A DNA stretch of 64,000 nt from Gavia stellata. Taxonomy: Eukaryota; Chordata; Aves; Gaviiformes; Gaviidae. The notes under the pieces are model-generated. The model had not been told where the DNA came from. It saw only the letters and a program-made list of their open reading frames with translations, and did no database searches. The stretch covers positions 26,973,965 to 27,037,964 of the forward strand of contig NC_082602.1 in assembly GCF_030936135.1 (NCBI RefSeq). The letters run 5' to 3'. The first letter of the stretch is position 1. Each line of letters opens with the position of its first letter. A program made the translations under genes and the position numbers. Shown here piece by piece: positions 47,301 through 57,985 of this stretch.

Positions 47301-50300
47301 CTGATTTCATATTGTGATCTGTTGTGCAGACTGGAAATTTTGAGAAAAGAACAGATCTGTCAGCAAGATTATTCAAATAAGCCCTGTCGGGGACTTGTGC
47401 TCTCCTCTGTTCCTCCCTGATTTAATTGTGCATTTCAAGATTACAGTTTTGAAATGCAGGCTAGCTGTTCCTGGCTGTCAAGCCAAAATTAAAGCTGATA
47501 TTTGCCTGTGAGGTTAGTCCTCACTACTGGGACAGGACTGTACCCTTGGAAAAAGAAATAGTTGCACCTGTTTCGCTGATGCAGCAGTCCCCAATAGCCT
47601 CTTGGTGAGAAGTGTTTCCCATCCTGAATGCACTACAATTTGTCTTTGAGAATCAATAGGGATTTATGATACTAAACTTGACATTTCTGAGTTTCCGGCT
47701 GGCTCCCACCATTTGTGTCACAGAGCAAAGAAGAGAAACGGTGACTTCAAATGCTACCAGCATATCCAGTGCCACTGGCAGGGCTCTGTAGATTGGGAAG
47801 AGAAGGTTATTGCTGCTGTTCCCAGGTCATCTTTTTGAGATTCAGCCAACTTCAGTGTAATCTGCTTGGGATTCCTCACAGGGGCCAGGAGGGAATTAAT
47901 CAGTAGTGGTCAGCCTGTCTGAGGACCTCTGAAGGTGGTGTTCAGCTTCAGGAACTACACAGGGGTTGGCCAACTTGCATGAGAGGTTGTCAGGAGGACG
48001 AGTGCTGGACACGTCCTGTTTCTATGACCAGTCTAAGGTTGAGTCTGATGTGGGAGGACCGTCTTGGTTGGCTGGCTGTTTGGTACTGCTTTTGTCATTC
48101 TGCATGGTGGTGTTGGGGGGCTGTTTGCTGTCTGGGGGCTCTGCAGACTGTGGAAGACTGGGAAATGAAAATCCAGACTTTTCTTATTGCTTTAAGTTTA
48201 TTTGTAGTTTGTAAACCTTGGATGCTGTGAAGCTGCACGGCTGTCCTGGAACCGAATGGGGAAAGGTTGAGGGGTCTGGACAGGAATAGGATTAGGTCTG
48301 TCCATCACCATGCTAGCAGTAGGGCCAGGGGCTGTCAGCAGACCTTCCAGGGAGGAATGTGTTGAGGGGGAAAAGGAGCTGGACCAAAAAGGTGCTAAAA
48401 CATCACCAGTCCTCATGTGCAATATGGGTGGGAAACACTACCATAAAATAACTCCACCTGTAGGTAAAAAAACATGTAGGGTCAAGACATGCTTAATACC
48501 TTGACAGTTGACTACTGACTAGTATACCAAAGCTGTTGGGTGCCTTCTCTTTGATAATCTAACCCACAATTTTAGGTATTGAGGATGTCAAACACATTTA
48601 GAGGTACAGACTAACAGCACTTAACACATTTCCTCTTTCTCTAACTGACCACATTTAGAAAAAGTTTGTTTTTTTCCAATATTCTTTGAGGATGCTGACT
48701 TCTCAGCATGATGTAGTTAGCTTACAATGATCCAATTAGAAATCTGGACACCTCCACTGTTAATTTGGGCAGTAAATTTAATTAAAAGCAAATATTTGGA
48801 TGCAGAAATAAGATATGAGGTTGGCACTGACATCTGTCATCAAAGTCTTGATTTGTCCCTGCTTTAACAGAAACCCATTTAAATCTGTAAAGAACGTAGG
48901 ATCTTCTTGAGAAGGCAAATATCCCTCAGACTCTATGTTCTGATGTAGTGGTCTCCCTGCCACCTCAGTAGAAATATCCACCATCTTGACAAAGATGTGA
49001 AAGTGAGACTGAAGAGAAGGCCTGTTGTCCAAGAAAATGTTTCAAGGGAGAAATTACCCAAAAGTCAAGTGAATGGGAGCAAAAAACCCTGCAACACTGG
49101 TCAATCTATGGAGCTGGTAAATCCACTGCAAGGTGCTAGGGAGGAATCTCTGGCTCGTATTGCTGGAAGTAGGGGTTCAGGCTGGCTGAGAGACAGTGAA
49201 ACTCCAAAGGGAAGATCAAAGGCTTGACTATTAGCTGTGCTAAATTCCTGTTAGATTTCTCTTGTAGATCAAAGGACCCTTTAAATAAGGAGGAGCTGAT
49301 TCCCCTGGAAATAGCCTCTGCTCAGTACTGGCCTTTCATGTAAGCCCCAGCTTAGTGGTGAGATCTGAGCCTCTGGGATATCGCACAAATGTGCCCCTTG
49401 AAGCTTTCTGCTGTGGAAGGAAGTGACCTTGGGGTTGCTGTAACATACACTTGGGGCTCAGCAGCCCCCCCCGAGTTCCCCGGTCTGGGGAGTGCAATGG
49501 GCTTGAATTAAAAGGGACTTAGACCCTCCTCACCTAAGTATTGCAAGAGTATAACTGATACTTGCATGGCAGAGCTCAACAAATGTGACCAGTATGTGTG
49601 GGAGAAATTAATATTTTCTAACCACCCTATTTATTCTGCCCTGTTAATAATTGTCTTCATATTATTGACTTTGGGCATAGTTCATAATGAATACGTAAGT
49701 ATTCATACTTTGCAAAATGGCTGCTAAAACATGTAAAAACTCTCCAGCTTCTGCTTGTCAGCACAGGGATCAGACCCTTACCTCTGTTGCATAAACAGAC
49801 TGACTTTGTTCATTAAAATGGAGCTTCCCAAAGGAATCGATTATCCAAAGGAAGTGATTCTCTTGCTTTTTTTATGGCTCTTTCATATAGTGGATTTCAT
49901 ATTCTTAGATTTGTATGTATTTCACACAAGCAGCTTCAGAGAGAATGTAGCAACCAAGTGAAAGAAATGGAAAGTCAAAAGGTGATAATATAAAGGCATG
50001 TCGACAGCTGGATCTGGTTCTGGAAAACGTGTGAGAGGACAAGACTCCTTCATCTGTCAGGTGAAGACACTACAAGATGCAAGGCTTGGAAGCTCGAGTT
50101 AGCAAACTTACAATGGGACAGTATGCACACATGTTTCACTGTGAGATCAACTGTTGCTGCATTAGGTTCTCTTGAGTATGAGATCTCTGCTGTTGCACGG
50201 TGCTTTTAAGTCACGGTGTACATCTTCCTAAAAATGCTGCTTTGGATGAGCCCCAAATTGCTCCTGGGGTGGCAGGAATCATGGGGTGGAATTTTGTGTC

Positions 50301-53300
50301 CCCTGTTGCACCAGAGCGAGATGCTGTTGGATATCGTGGTCAGCAGTGGTCTCTGCACAGCCACACTGACTGCTGGGGAAGGCTTGCAGGGCACTGCAGT
50401 GGAGGAGTTTGTTAATTTTTAAGGTAGATGATAAATGAAATTGCTTTGCTTGCTTTTATGGAAAGTGTCTTCTAAACAGGAAGGGCAGCATGGAAGAGCT
50501 GCCCCCCATGAAGCTGCATGATGGAAAATTTAATAAGTGGTTGGTACAGGGCAAGAGATCTCAACCTAGCACCTGCACAGCATGAGAGGGAGGAATGTAG
50601 GACGAATGCAGGAGTAAGAAAGCCTAAGAAAAATCCATGCAGTCTCTCTGTGCCTTTCTCCCTCTTCTGAAAGTTTTCCCTTCCTGGCAAATGTGAAATA
50701 ACATGTTGACTATGAACAATGGATGGGGATGAGAACCAAGCAGGGCTAGGACAGGATTTGCCAGGGCTTGTGGGGCAAGAAAGAGCATGAATTGCAGGTG
50801 CAGAGCTGGAAATAGGCGAGAGGTACAGGGTATATGAGTGGGCTGGATGGAGTGTGTATGTCAGCATGGGCTAATTTCTACAGAAAAGGAGAAGGGGGCA
50901 CGATGACAGATTGATGGATGCTGGCAGTCAGGGTTAACTAAAGACGAAAGTCAACCCTGTTGTCCTGCAGGATGGATCTGGGGCTCTGAAAAGCTTAGAA
51001 AAGCAAGTCTAGTAGTTTGATGCCATCAGGAAGAAGAACCTGCTGCGCTGCACAAGCATCAATCCAGGAGAACAATTTTTCCAGCAGCCTGCAGGATGGA
51101 TGTCTGTGTATATATGAGGCACCAAAGTGTCATGTAAGTGCTACTGCGGTTCTGCCTTGAAGGCCAGGGAGCAGCTTCTGCTCTCGTGCACATCCTGTGC
51201 TGATGAGTGGGAGAACTGTTAATGTAAAGGTCAGAAAATAAACAGAATTAATATGAAGCATCAAGCTGGCTGTAAAAAACATATTTGCCCAGTCTGCACA
51301 CTGTAGAGCCAGTGTGTCCTGAAAGATGGAGACTTCTCTCCTACCCCACTCAGAGAAAACAAGTATCTACATTTCTTACAAAAGACGTGACATAGAATTT
51401 AGCTTTCTCAGGGAAGGGGCACCAAATTGGATGATCACCTGTCATGATGACTTTTTGTTGACGGCTGTCTGAGACCAAATATTTTATAAATGTTGATCGG
51501 GCTTTACATCTACAGAACTGTTCCCCCTCTTCACTTTAAGCTAATATTTCTAGAAGTATCTTTGCAGACTGTGCTGGCTGCTGCTGTGAAATCTGTTGTC
51601 CTGTTAGACACAGAAACCCACAGGCAAGAAGTTGTTCACCTATGTCTGAGAGCAGACTCTTGGCATCCTGTCCTATTTTAATTCATAATGCTGAATTTGC
51701 TTCTGTCCCATCTGAGACTTACATCCAGCTCCGCATCGGTTTCAGAGGTGACGGCAATGGGGGCAAACCTTCCTGACGTAGCAGCTGTGGGGCATTTCGT
51801 TTTGGGGTGATGCATGCCACATCAAGAATGCCATTGGCCAACTGTCATTCAGGCAATTAAAAATAAATAAATTAGGAGATGAGCCCAACAATTATGTGCA
51901 GTGAACATCTCCCAAATGGTCTTTTCTCCCTGCGGCATGCAGATTTGTACATGTCATGGATAGGCGTGGCTTTTTCTTCCACATCTGCTCAAGTTCTGAT
52001 GCCAGGCATTTAATTACAGCAAACCAAGCAACAGCTGATTTCTTTCGCAGATTCTTCTGCAATATATAAGGCAAAGAATTAGATTAATGGGTGTGTGAAA
52101 TCAGCAGGCCCCAGTGGATCAAACCTTGCTCTGGAAGGGATGTATGGCAAATCCCATCCTTGGCCCCTTTGCTGCTTTAAGTGCCACATATGCCAAATCA
52201 GCTTCTTGCCTCAGTTTCTCCATCTGGAGATGGAGGGAAACAGGAAGAATGAGGAAAGCATTCACTCCTTTGCATTATTGTTGAGATTAATGTTTCCAAT
52301 GTGCATAAAAGGTGGTCAATACATCGTACGTCCAATTTCTTAGCACCCCCACTCACATGCATGCCAGTGAGTGGTCCAGGCTGCTGGACCCCATGATTTT
52401 CAAAGCCAAACGGACCTGGGCAATGTCCACCCACTGCTCTGTGTCTTATTCTGTGACACTCATTCCCCTGGGTCACACCTCCTACTCTGAGCATGCTCTC
52501 AGGGTGTAAATTCTGACATGTGTTTGCCCAAGTCTCTGGCAATGGTGGCTCAGGCTTCGTGTGTACTCCTGTTCTTGCGACTCTTCATAATTACACCTTG
52601 TTTGTGGTTGCCTGGTTTCTTGTGTAACCCCTTGAGGGATGACGTGCCTAGAAGGTACAAACGCAGGCTTTGCAAAGGGACTTTTTAACTACATTTGCTT
52701 CATTGCTGCATAGCAATTCAGAGTTAGGGATCCTTGCAAAATACCCAGAGTCCTTAGATGCAAATGCGCTCATCGGATCTTGCCCCCTTCACAGTCTGAA
52801 AGCCTCCCTGTGTACCAAATCTAAGAGTCTGTCCAGCCATCCTTCTCCAGCAAGCTCCTTTTGCATGTAGATGCTACCCTCCAGCCATCTCACAAATCCT
52901 CCTCCACATCCTGTCTTTCTCCTCTTTCACATATGCCTGAGTTGAATGGCTGGAACTCATCCTCGCACCTGGCTTTCGGATAGAGAATTCATGGATGGTG
53001 TCGTGACTTACAGCAGTAGACCTTGTTCCATGAGATTGTGCAGTGCCTTTCTCATGTTTGTTCATAATGATAATCATGATGTTAGCACCTTTCCCAGAGC
53101 TGATGCTCATTTCAGATGAAGTTCATGGACTGACTGCATTGTCTCCGTCAACTTCTGAGCACAAATTACAAATTGGTGGTCAGCTGCCCACGCACAAATG
53201 CAGAAGGTGGAGAGGAATTATAATTCAGTGCACACTCATCCTGCTCTATCACACAGCGTGCTCTCTCCACCAGACCCCCACTACCTGACAGGATCGATAC

Positions 53301-56300
53301 AAGAAATTGCATGTCCCTAATTAGCCAATTCCATTGATATCACTAATACTAAGAAACAAGGAATGTCCTGACTTACTGGCATGAAAGCCCTGCAGTTTTG
53401 GCAAGCTGTTTCAATGCTCCCTGTTGCTACAGCACAGGAAAAAGGCAAAACCTCAGAATCAGTGTGATCCTGTTTTGTCTATCAAGGGCCCCTGTGATCA
53501 CAGAGCATATTTCTCACCCTGCTCAACATTTTCTGCGGGAAGAGCTGACATAAGTTGGCAAGGACAGCAAGCAGCACCTCCTTCTCACTCCTTCTCCAAC
53601 CAGTGTCAGGAGCAAATTCAAAGACTCTTTGATAAAGTGAACCAAGATACGATCACAGCAAAACCCTGGTGCTGTTTTGCATTCCTCCCCACAGTGTTAA
53701 CTGCAGGCTGCGGTGTCAGGCAAAGCAAAACCCGTCCCTTACAGAAGCTGCACATGTTGCTAAGGCTGATCTATACGGCTTTCTCCTTTCACTGATGTAA
53801 CTATGATTTACTTCAGTTCTCCAAGGTGAAAAGGGAGCTGGTTGAACATATAATCTATCAGCCATGTGGGGTATAGTTTAATATTCACATTACGGTACCA
53901 AGATTAAATTGGTGCCTCGTGTCTAAAACTCAGAGTGGATTTGGTGGAAGCAGAAAGCACTTGATCCTTCCATGAGCGGGTCTACCATGCAGTGAGCTAT
54001 CACACAAGGCATGGTTAGCAGCATGCATGATGCATGTGCGAGTGCCTGTAATTTAATGGATGACTACACAGAAATGTTTCCTGTGCAATTATATGGATGT
54101 CCCCTATGCCTCCAGTCCAAAACTCTGGTACCTTTCCTTTTTCAATATCTCTTTCATACAAAGGAAAGATGCCTCTTTCCATTATAATTTGCCTTATGCC
54201 TCTTTCTGCCACATAAAACATGAAGCTTCCCAGAAAAGTGACAGTCCTTACTCAAGACCTCTTACAGTTCAAGGACAGGCACAGAGAGAGATTAGAGAAA
54301 AGGAACTGAAAAAGAACAGGGATTTTTTTGTTGATTGCAGACAATTAGGTTCAGCAGGATGGAAGGTATTGTGTGAGGAGAAGCTGAAGTTGCCTGCCTA
54401 AGGGCCACTCCAGTCTCGTGTTTCTTTGTGGGCTCACTGTAATGAGGTGGTTGGAAATACAATGTTCACAAAGGATATAAATAAAGATGTGACTCTGTTT
54501 CACTTAATTTCTGTCCCACCTCTGCTCATGAGCTTCTTGCCTGTGGAGGCAGCTGGTGGACTTATCACGGGGCCAGAGCAGGACGCAATATACAGGCAGC
54601 ACTGAACATTGAGAGGCTTATGTTTGAGCAGGAGTTCAAGCCCCGCACTCCCATGGCAGCACTCTGAGTAGCAGGGTCATCCCTTTTGGCTTCTGAGAGC
54701 ACGAGAAAGGATGCAAAAACATGGTGCACATCTCACCCATATGGCAGTCTAAGGCTGGGCAGGACAGTAATGATTCCTCAGCCTGGACTCCTGCATCACA
54801 TGCACCAAAAGAAATCCTCATCCTGATTTCAGCATCAGATTTTCGTCGAGATTTTCAATGTTTCTTATCAAGTCTTATTTAACCTCAGAAGGTCTTCTCC
54901 TTCTCATGCAGGTACCTGGGTGGTTTCGGAGAATAGTGGGTCTTCTGGCACTCTGGGTGGGGAAATCGTGACACCAACTGTTTTTAGTGTGAAAACGTTC
55001 ATGTGTGGTCCCTGACCAGGAAGGACTTTCCTTATGTTTACTAGGAGGAGGGAGAGGAGAGGGTGGATGTGGATGGATAAATGGACAAAATGACCTTTTG
55101 GAAGGAAGCTGAACATTAAAAATTTTGTTCAACAGTGGAAGGAAAAAGACATTTTACAGCCCTGACATAGCTGAACTGAAGCTGCCCTCACACTTCATCA
55201 TTCGCTGAAATGCTGGATGAAGCTTGCAAACATGTCTCCAGAACCTACAGTCCTCTAAAGCAAAAGGTAACGTAAATATGCAGTAGACCAGCATCAGCTG
55301 TGGATTTATTTTAATGTGGTACCACTTGGACTCCTCCAGGTCCTGGGTTGTGCTCATCACAGCAAAAACCCCTGTATGGCTGAAGTGCTGCTGGGGTGAG
55401 GACAAGGGGAACCTCACCACCCTGTATGGTCCTGGCTGCTTTCATGGAGCAACTTACTGGCCTGCGTGCTCCAGAGTGGGCAAGATGGCGTGTCCACCCC
55501 ATCTGGTGGTGGACAGGCATGATATTAACATTGGACCGTCTCTCTCACAGCAGGCAGGGGCATGGCTTGTGGAGGTGTGAGTGGTTTTCACATCAGCAGC
55601 ATGGATGCTTGTGAATGTGCAGCTGTGTGGAGACTCATCTCTGCACAGAGGGCTCCAACCACTCAGGGCAGTCCCAGTTCATGTGGGACATGTTTATATT
55701 GCAGCAGCTTTCAGAAGCCGTAAGTGCAGGCAGTGCCCCATGCTAGCACTTCACCAGTACAAGCTCCTGACCCTTCATCGGAGACCTGCCAGTGAAGTGT
55801 TTCCCTTCACCCCATTTCTACCTTACCCCACTTCCCTGAGCTTGGCTGGAGCTCCTCACTGCTTTGAGCCAACGGGGCGGGTAAAGCGGTGGGCGCAGGC
55901 ACCCACCCACCTTGCTGGGTAGGTTGGGGACCAGTGAGGGACCTACTCGCCCCTCTGACTCTCTGCCTTCTTGCCCACCTGCCCCAGGGCTGGAGAAGGA
56001 GCTGCTTGCCCGTCTGCTTTGCTTTCCCCTGAGTGCTGCTCTGATGTATTTGCATCCGTGAGAATCCTAATTGCTTTAGGGCAGTTGCATCCCAGCACTG
56101 CACCTCTGCTTGGGTGGATGTTCATGCACGATGCAGCTTCTTTGAGGGGCCTGGATTCTGGGGTCAGCCACAAATTTCCTCACTGGGAGGGCTCTGGGCT
56201 GGCCCTGGAGAAGTGGGTTTAGGGCCAGCAGGTGTGAGGGAGGTCCAGCATCGTCCCCGGGAGGTGGAGGTGCGCCGCTCCACGAGGGGCTCTCCACGAG

Positions 56301-56379
56301 GCTTGGGAGGGGTATAATGCCCCTGAGGCGGCGGCTGCCCCTCGGGGACTGTCGTCTTGGGCATCCTTGTGATTCAGGG
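38363..56379. other. Large intergenic region, CALHM3 to NEURL1, no gene seen
   Basis: About 18 kb with no exon I can support on either strand. Open stretches are short and lack recognisable domains or paired splice sites. The only repeat recognised is a MIR-like remnant at about 52203-52320. The sequence is mostly unique and moderately AT-rich between 41 and 54 kb, so it may hold distant regulatory elements of NEURL1, but that is a guess. Confidence 0.5.
52203..52320 (+). repeat. MIR-like (CORE-SINE) remnant
   Basis: cttgcctcagtttctccat followed downstream by attgttgagattaatg resembles the MIR core and tail (gcctcagtttcctcatctg, then gttgtgaggattaaatg). Decayed. Judged by eye. Confidence 0.4.
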
Positions 56380-56615
56380 GGAAGCCCGAGCTGCAGGGTG
56401 CTGGGGGGGAAGGCTGGCCGTGTTTGCTGCCGAGACCCCGGGGAGCGGGGACGGGGCGGTGCCGCTGCCCTCCCCGCGGTGCCCCGGTCCCTGTGCCCGG
56501 CACCGAACTGGGGCGGGGTCGGGAGGGGGTCCCGCGTGCCCCCACCTGTCGCGCGAGCGGTGGCACATCTGGGCGGCGCGCGGCGGCGCCCCCCCACCCC
56601 CGGGGCGGAACAACT

Positions 56616-56629
56616 GTCTCCATGGCGAC
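56616..56629. promoter_or_regulatory. RFX X-box-like palindromic site
   Basis: GTCTCCATGGCGAC matches 11 of 14 positions of the RFX-type palindrome GTTGCCATGGCAAC and keeps the CCATGG centre. It lies about 300 bases upstream of the NEURL1 start codon inside the CpG island. Binding is not shown. Confidence 0.4.
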
Positions 56630-56743
56630 GGGGCGCGACGGGGGGGGGGGCCGCGGTGCCGCCGCCCCGCCCCGCCGTACCGAGCCGCGGCGGAGCCGAG
56701 CGGAGCCGGCGCGGCCCCGCGGAGGGCGACGGCAGCGCGGGGC

Positions 56744-56794
56744 ATGGGGCCCGGCGGACGGCGGGCAGGAGCGGGGCTCTCGGCGTCGGAGTGA
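56744..56794 (+). promoter_or_regulatory. Upstream ORF (16 codons) before NEURL1
   Basis: An ATG at 56744 opens a 16-codon frame ending in TGA at 56792-56794, 122 bases before the NEURL1 start and out of frame with it. A further ATG at 56622 opens a third frame that runs past the NEURL1 start. Whether either is in the mRNA depends on the unknown transcription start. Confidence 0.5.
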
Positions 56795-56916
56795 GCGCGG
56801 GAGACGCCGGCGGAGCGCTGTCCCTCCCGCCGCTGCCGCTGCCGCCGCCACCGGCACAGCCCCCGGGGAGAGACCTTGCGCGGTGCCGCCCGGCCCGGCC
56901 CGGCTCGGATGCCGCC

Positions 56917-57001
56917 ATGGGGAGCCGCTTCTCCAGCATCCCCGCGCTGCCCCGCGGCGGCCAGGGCCGCCTGCACCGCGCCCGCCACCACCACCTCAAA
57001 G
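56917..57001 (+). CDS. NEURL1: NEURL1 first coding exon (rest lies beyond the window)
   Basis: Neuralized-family E3 ubiquitin ligase, linked in animals to Notch-ligand endocytosis and to synaptic translation control (family knowledge). The ATG sits in an ideal context, GCCGCCATGG. The exon gives 28 codons plus one base, beginning MGSRFSSIPALPRGGQGR, then a His/Arg-rich end and a donor (AAAG, then GTACGG). The recalled human start is MGNNFSSIPSLPRG, so the match is clear over the first 14 residues. MGxxxS fits an N-myristoylation signal, as annotated for human. No NHR or RING exon appears before 64000, so the first intron exceeds 7 kb. Position and strand match the human order. Confidence 0.9.
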
Positions 57002-57030
57002 GTACGGCTCGGCCGGCACCCCCACCAGGA

Positions 57031-57420
57031 CGGGCACCCCGAGCACCCCCGGCACCCCGAGCATCCCCGGCACCCCCGGCACCCCGAGCATCCCCGGCAG
57101 GACGAGCACCCGCGGTGCTCTGGGGCACCCGAAGCACACATGCAGCCCGGAGTGGGATGAGCGCTCCGGGCACCCCGAGGCGGGATGGGCACCCAAGCAG
57201 GACACAAGCCCTGGGCACCCCAGGGACCCCAAATTGGGATGAGATCCCTAGGCACTCATAGCACCCTGAGCACCCCATGCCGGGCAGGCATCCTGGGCAC
57301 CTGGGGACAGGCTGGGCTCCCTGGGCACTCCGGGCAGGTTGGGCTCCCTGAGCACCCCAGGCACCTCAGGACAGTCTGGGCTCCCTGGGCACCCCAGGGT
57401 GGGATGGCTCCATGCGTGGC
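57031..57420. repeat. GC-rich minisatellite at the NEURL1 donor
   Basis: The core at 57031-57099 is built of about 9-base units of the type GAGCACCCC or GGCATCCCC; the same longer block recurs at offsets of 18 and 27. From about 57120 to 57420 degenerate relatives such as ccctgggcaccccagg continue. It starts 30 bases after the exon 1 donor. Confidence 0.8.
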
Positions 57421-57808
57421 ACCCCATGCCCTCTGGCGGTGTGGGCCCCCCTACCCCACTCCCAGCCCCACCGCTGCTTCCCCAGCGGTGCCCCATGGGC
57501 AGTGGCACCCCGGGAAAGCAAGGGACAACATGTCGGAGGAGGTGAACCAGTGGAGTCCCCAAGTGTTTCTCGGTGAACGAAAGCTTTGCTTTGGCATCTT
57601 TTCTGGGTGTTCCAGGAATGTGTCTGTGTGCATGGGACTGTCAGTCCTGTTGGAGGAGGGCAAGGGGTATTTGGGGCTCCTTGTCCAGCTTACATGGTTA
57701 TTCTGTTCCTCATAAGGATGAAATCCTTTTCTGAAATCCTGGGGCGCTGTCAGGACCAAATCGGATGGGGATGACTTCTGTAAGGCGAGCAGGAGTGACT
57801 ACCCAAGG

Positions 57809-57985
57809 TCTCCTCTGTCCCTGCCCTTTTTGCCCCCTTTTACTGTAAGCTGGGAGGGTGGTAGCAGAAAATAACCTGTCATTCTTGAAAGGGATTTCTC
57901 CTCTGTCCCTGCCCTTTTTGCCCCCTTTTACTGTAAGCTGGGAGGGTGGTAGCAGAAAATAACCTGTCATTCTTGAAAGGGATTT
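57809..57985. repeat. Perfect tandem duplication, period 88 bp
   Basis: Unit 57809-57896 is repeated without any difference at 57897-57984, and one further base matches. Each unit starts tctcctctgtccctgccc and ends cttgaaagggatt. Either a very recent duplication or an assembly artefact. Confidence 0.95.

Larger units (their letters stand above)
56380..57060. promoter_or_regulatory. CpG island and probable promoter of NEURL1
   Basis: Dense CpG and very high GC content surround the first NEURL1 coding exon, in contrast to the flanks. No TATA box is seen, as is usual for CpG-island promoters. An X-box-like palindrome lies at 56616-56629. Long open frames on both strands here come from the GC content and are not genes. 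Confidence 0.85.

Noticed and set aside
48778-49032. Minus-strand open frame of 84 codons
   Set aside because: Isolated, with no recognisable domain and no clear splice partners. Length is within chance expectation for AT-rich DNA.
56076-57278. Minus-strand open frame of 400 codons, and long plus-strand frames at 56317-57261
   Set aside because: All lie in the CpG island and minisatellite, where stop codons are rare because of GC content. The products are Pro/Arg/Ala/Gly-rich with no domain. Only the short NEURL1 exon is supported.
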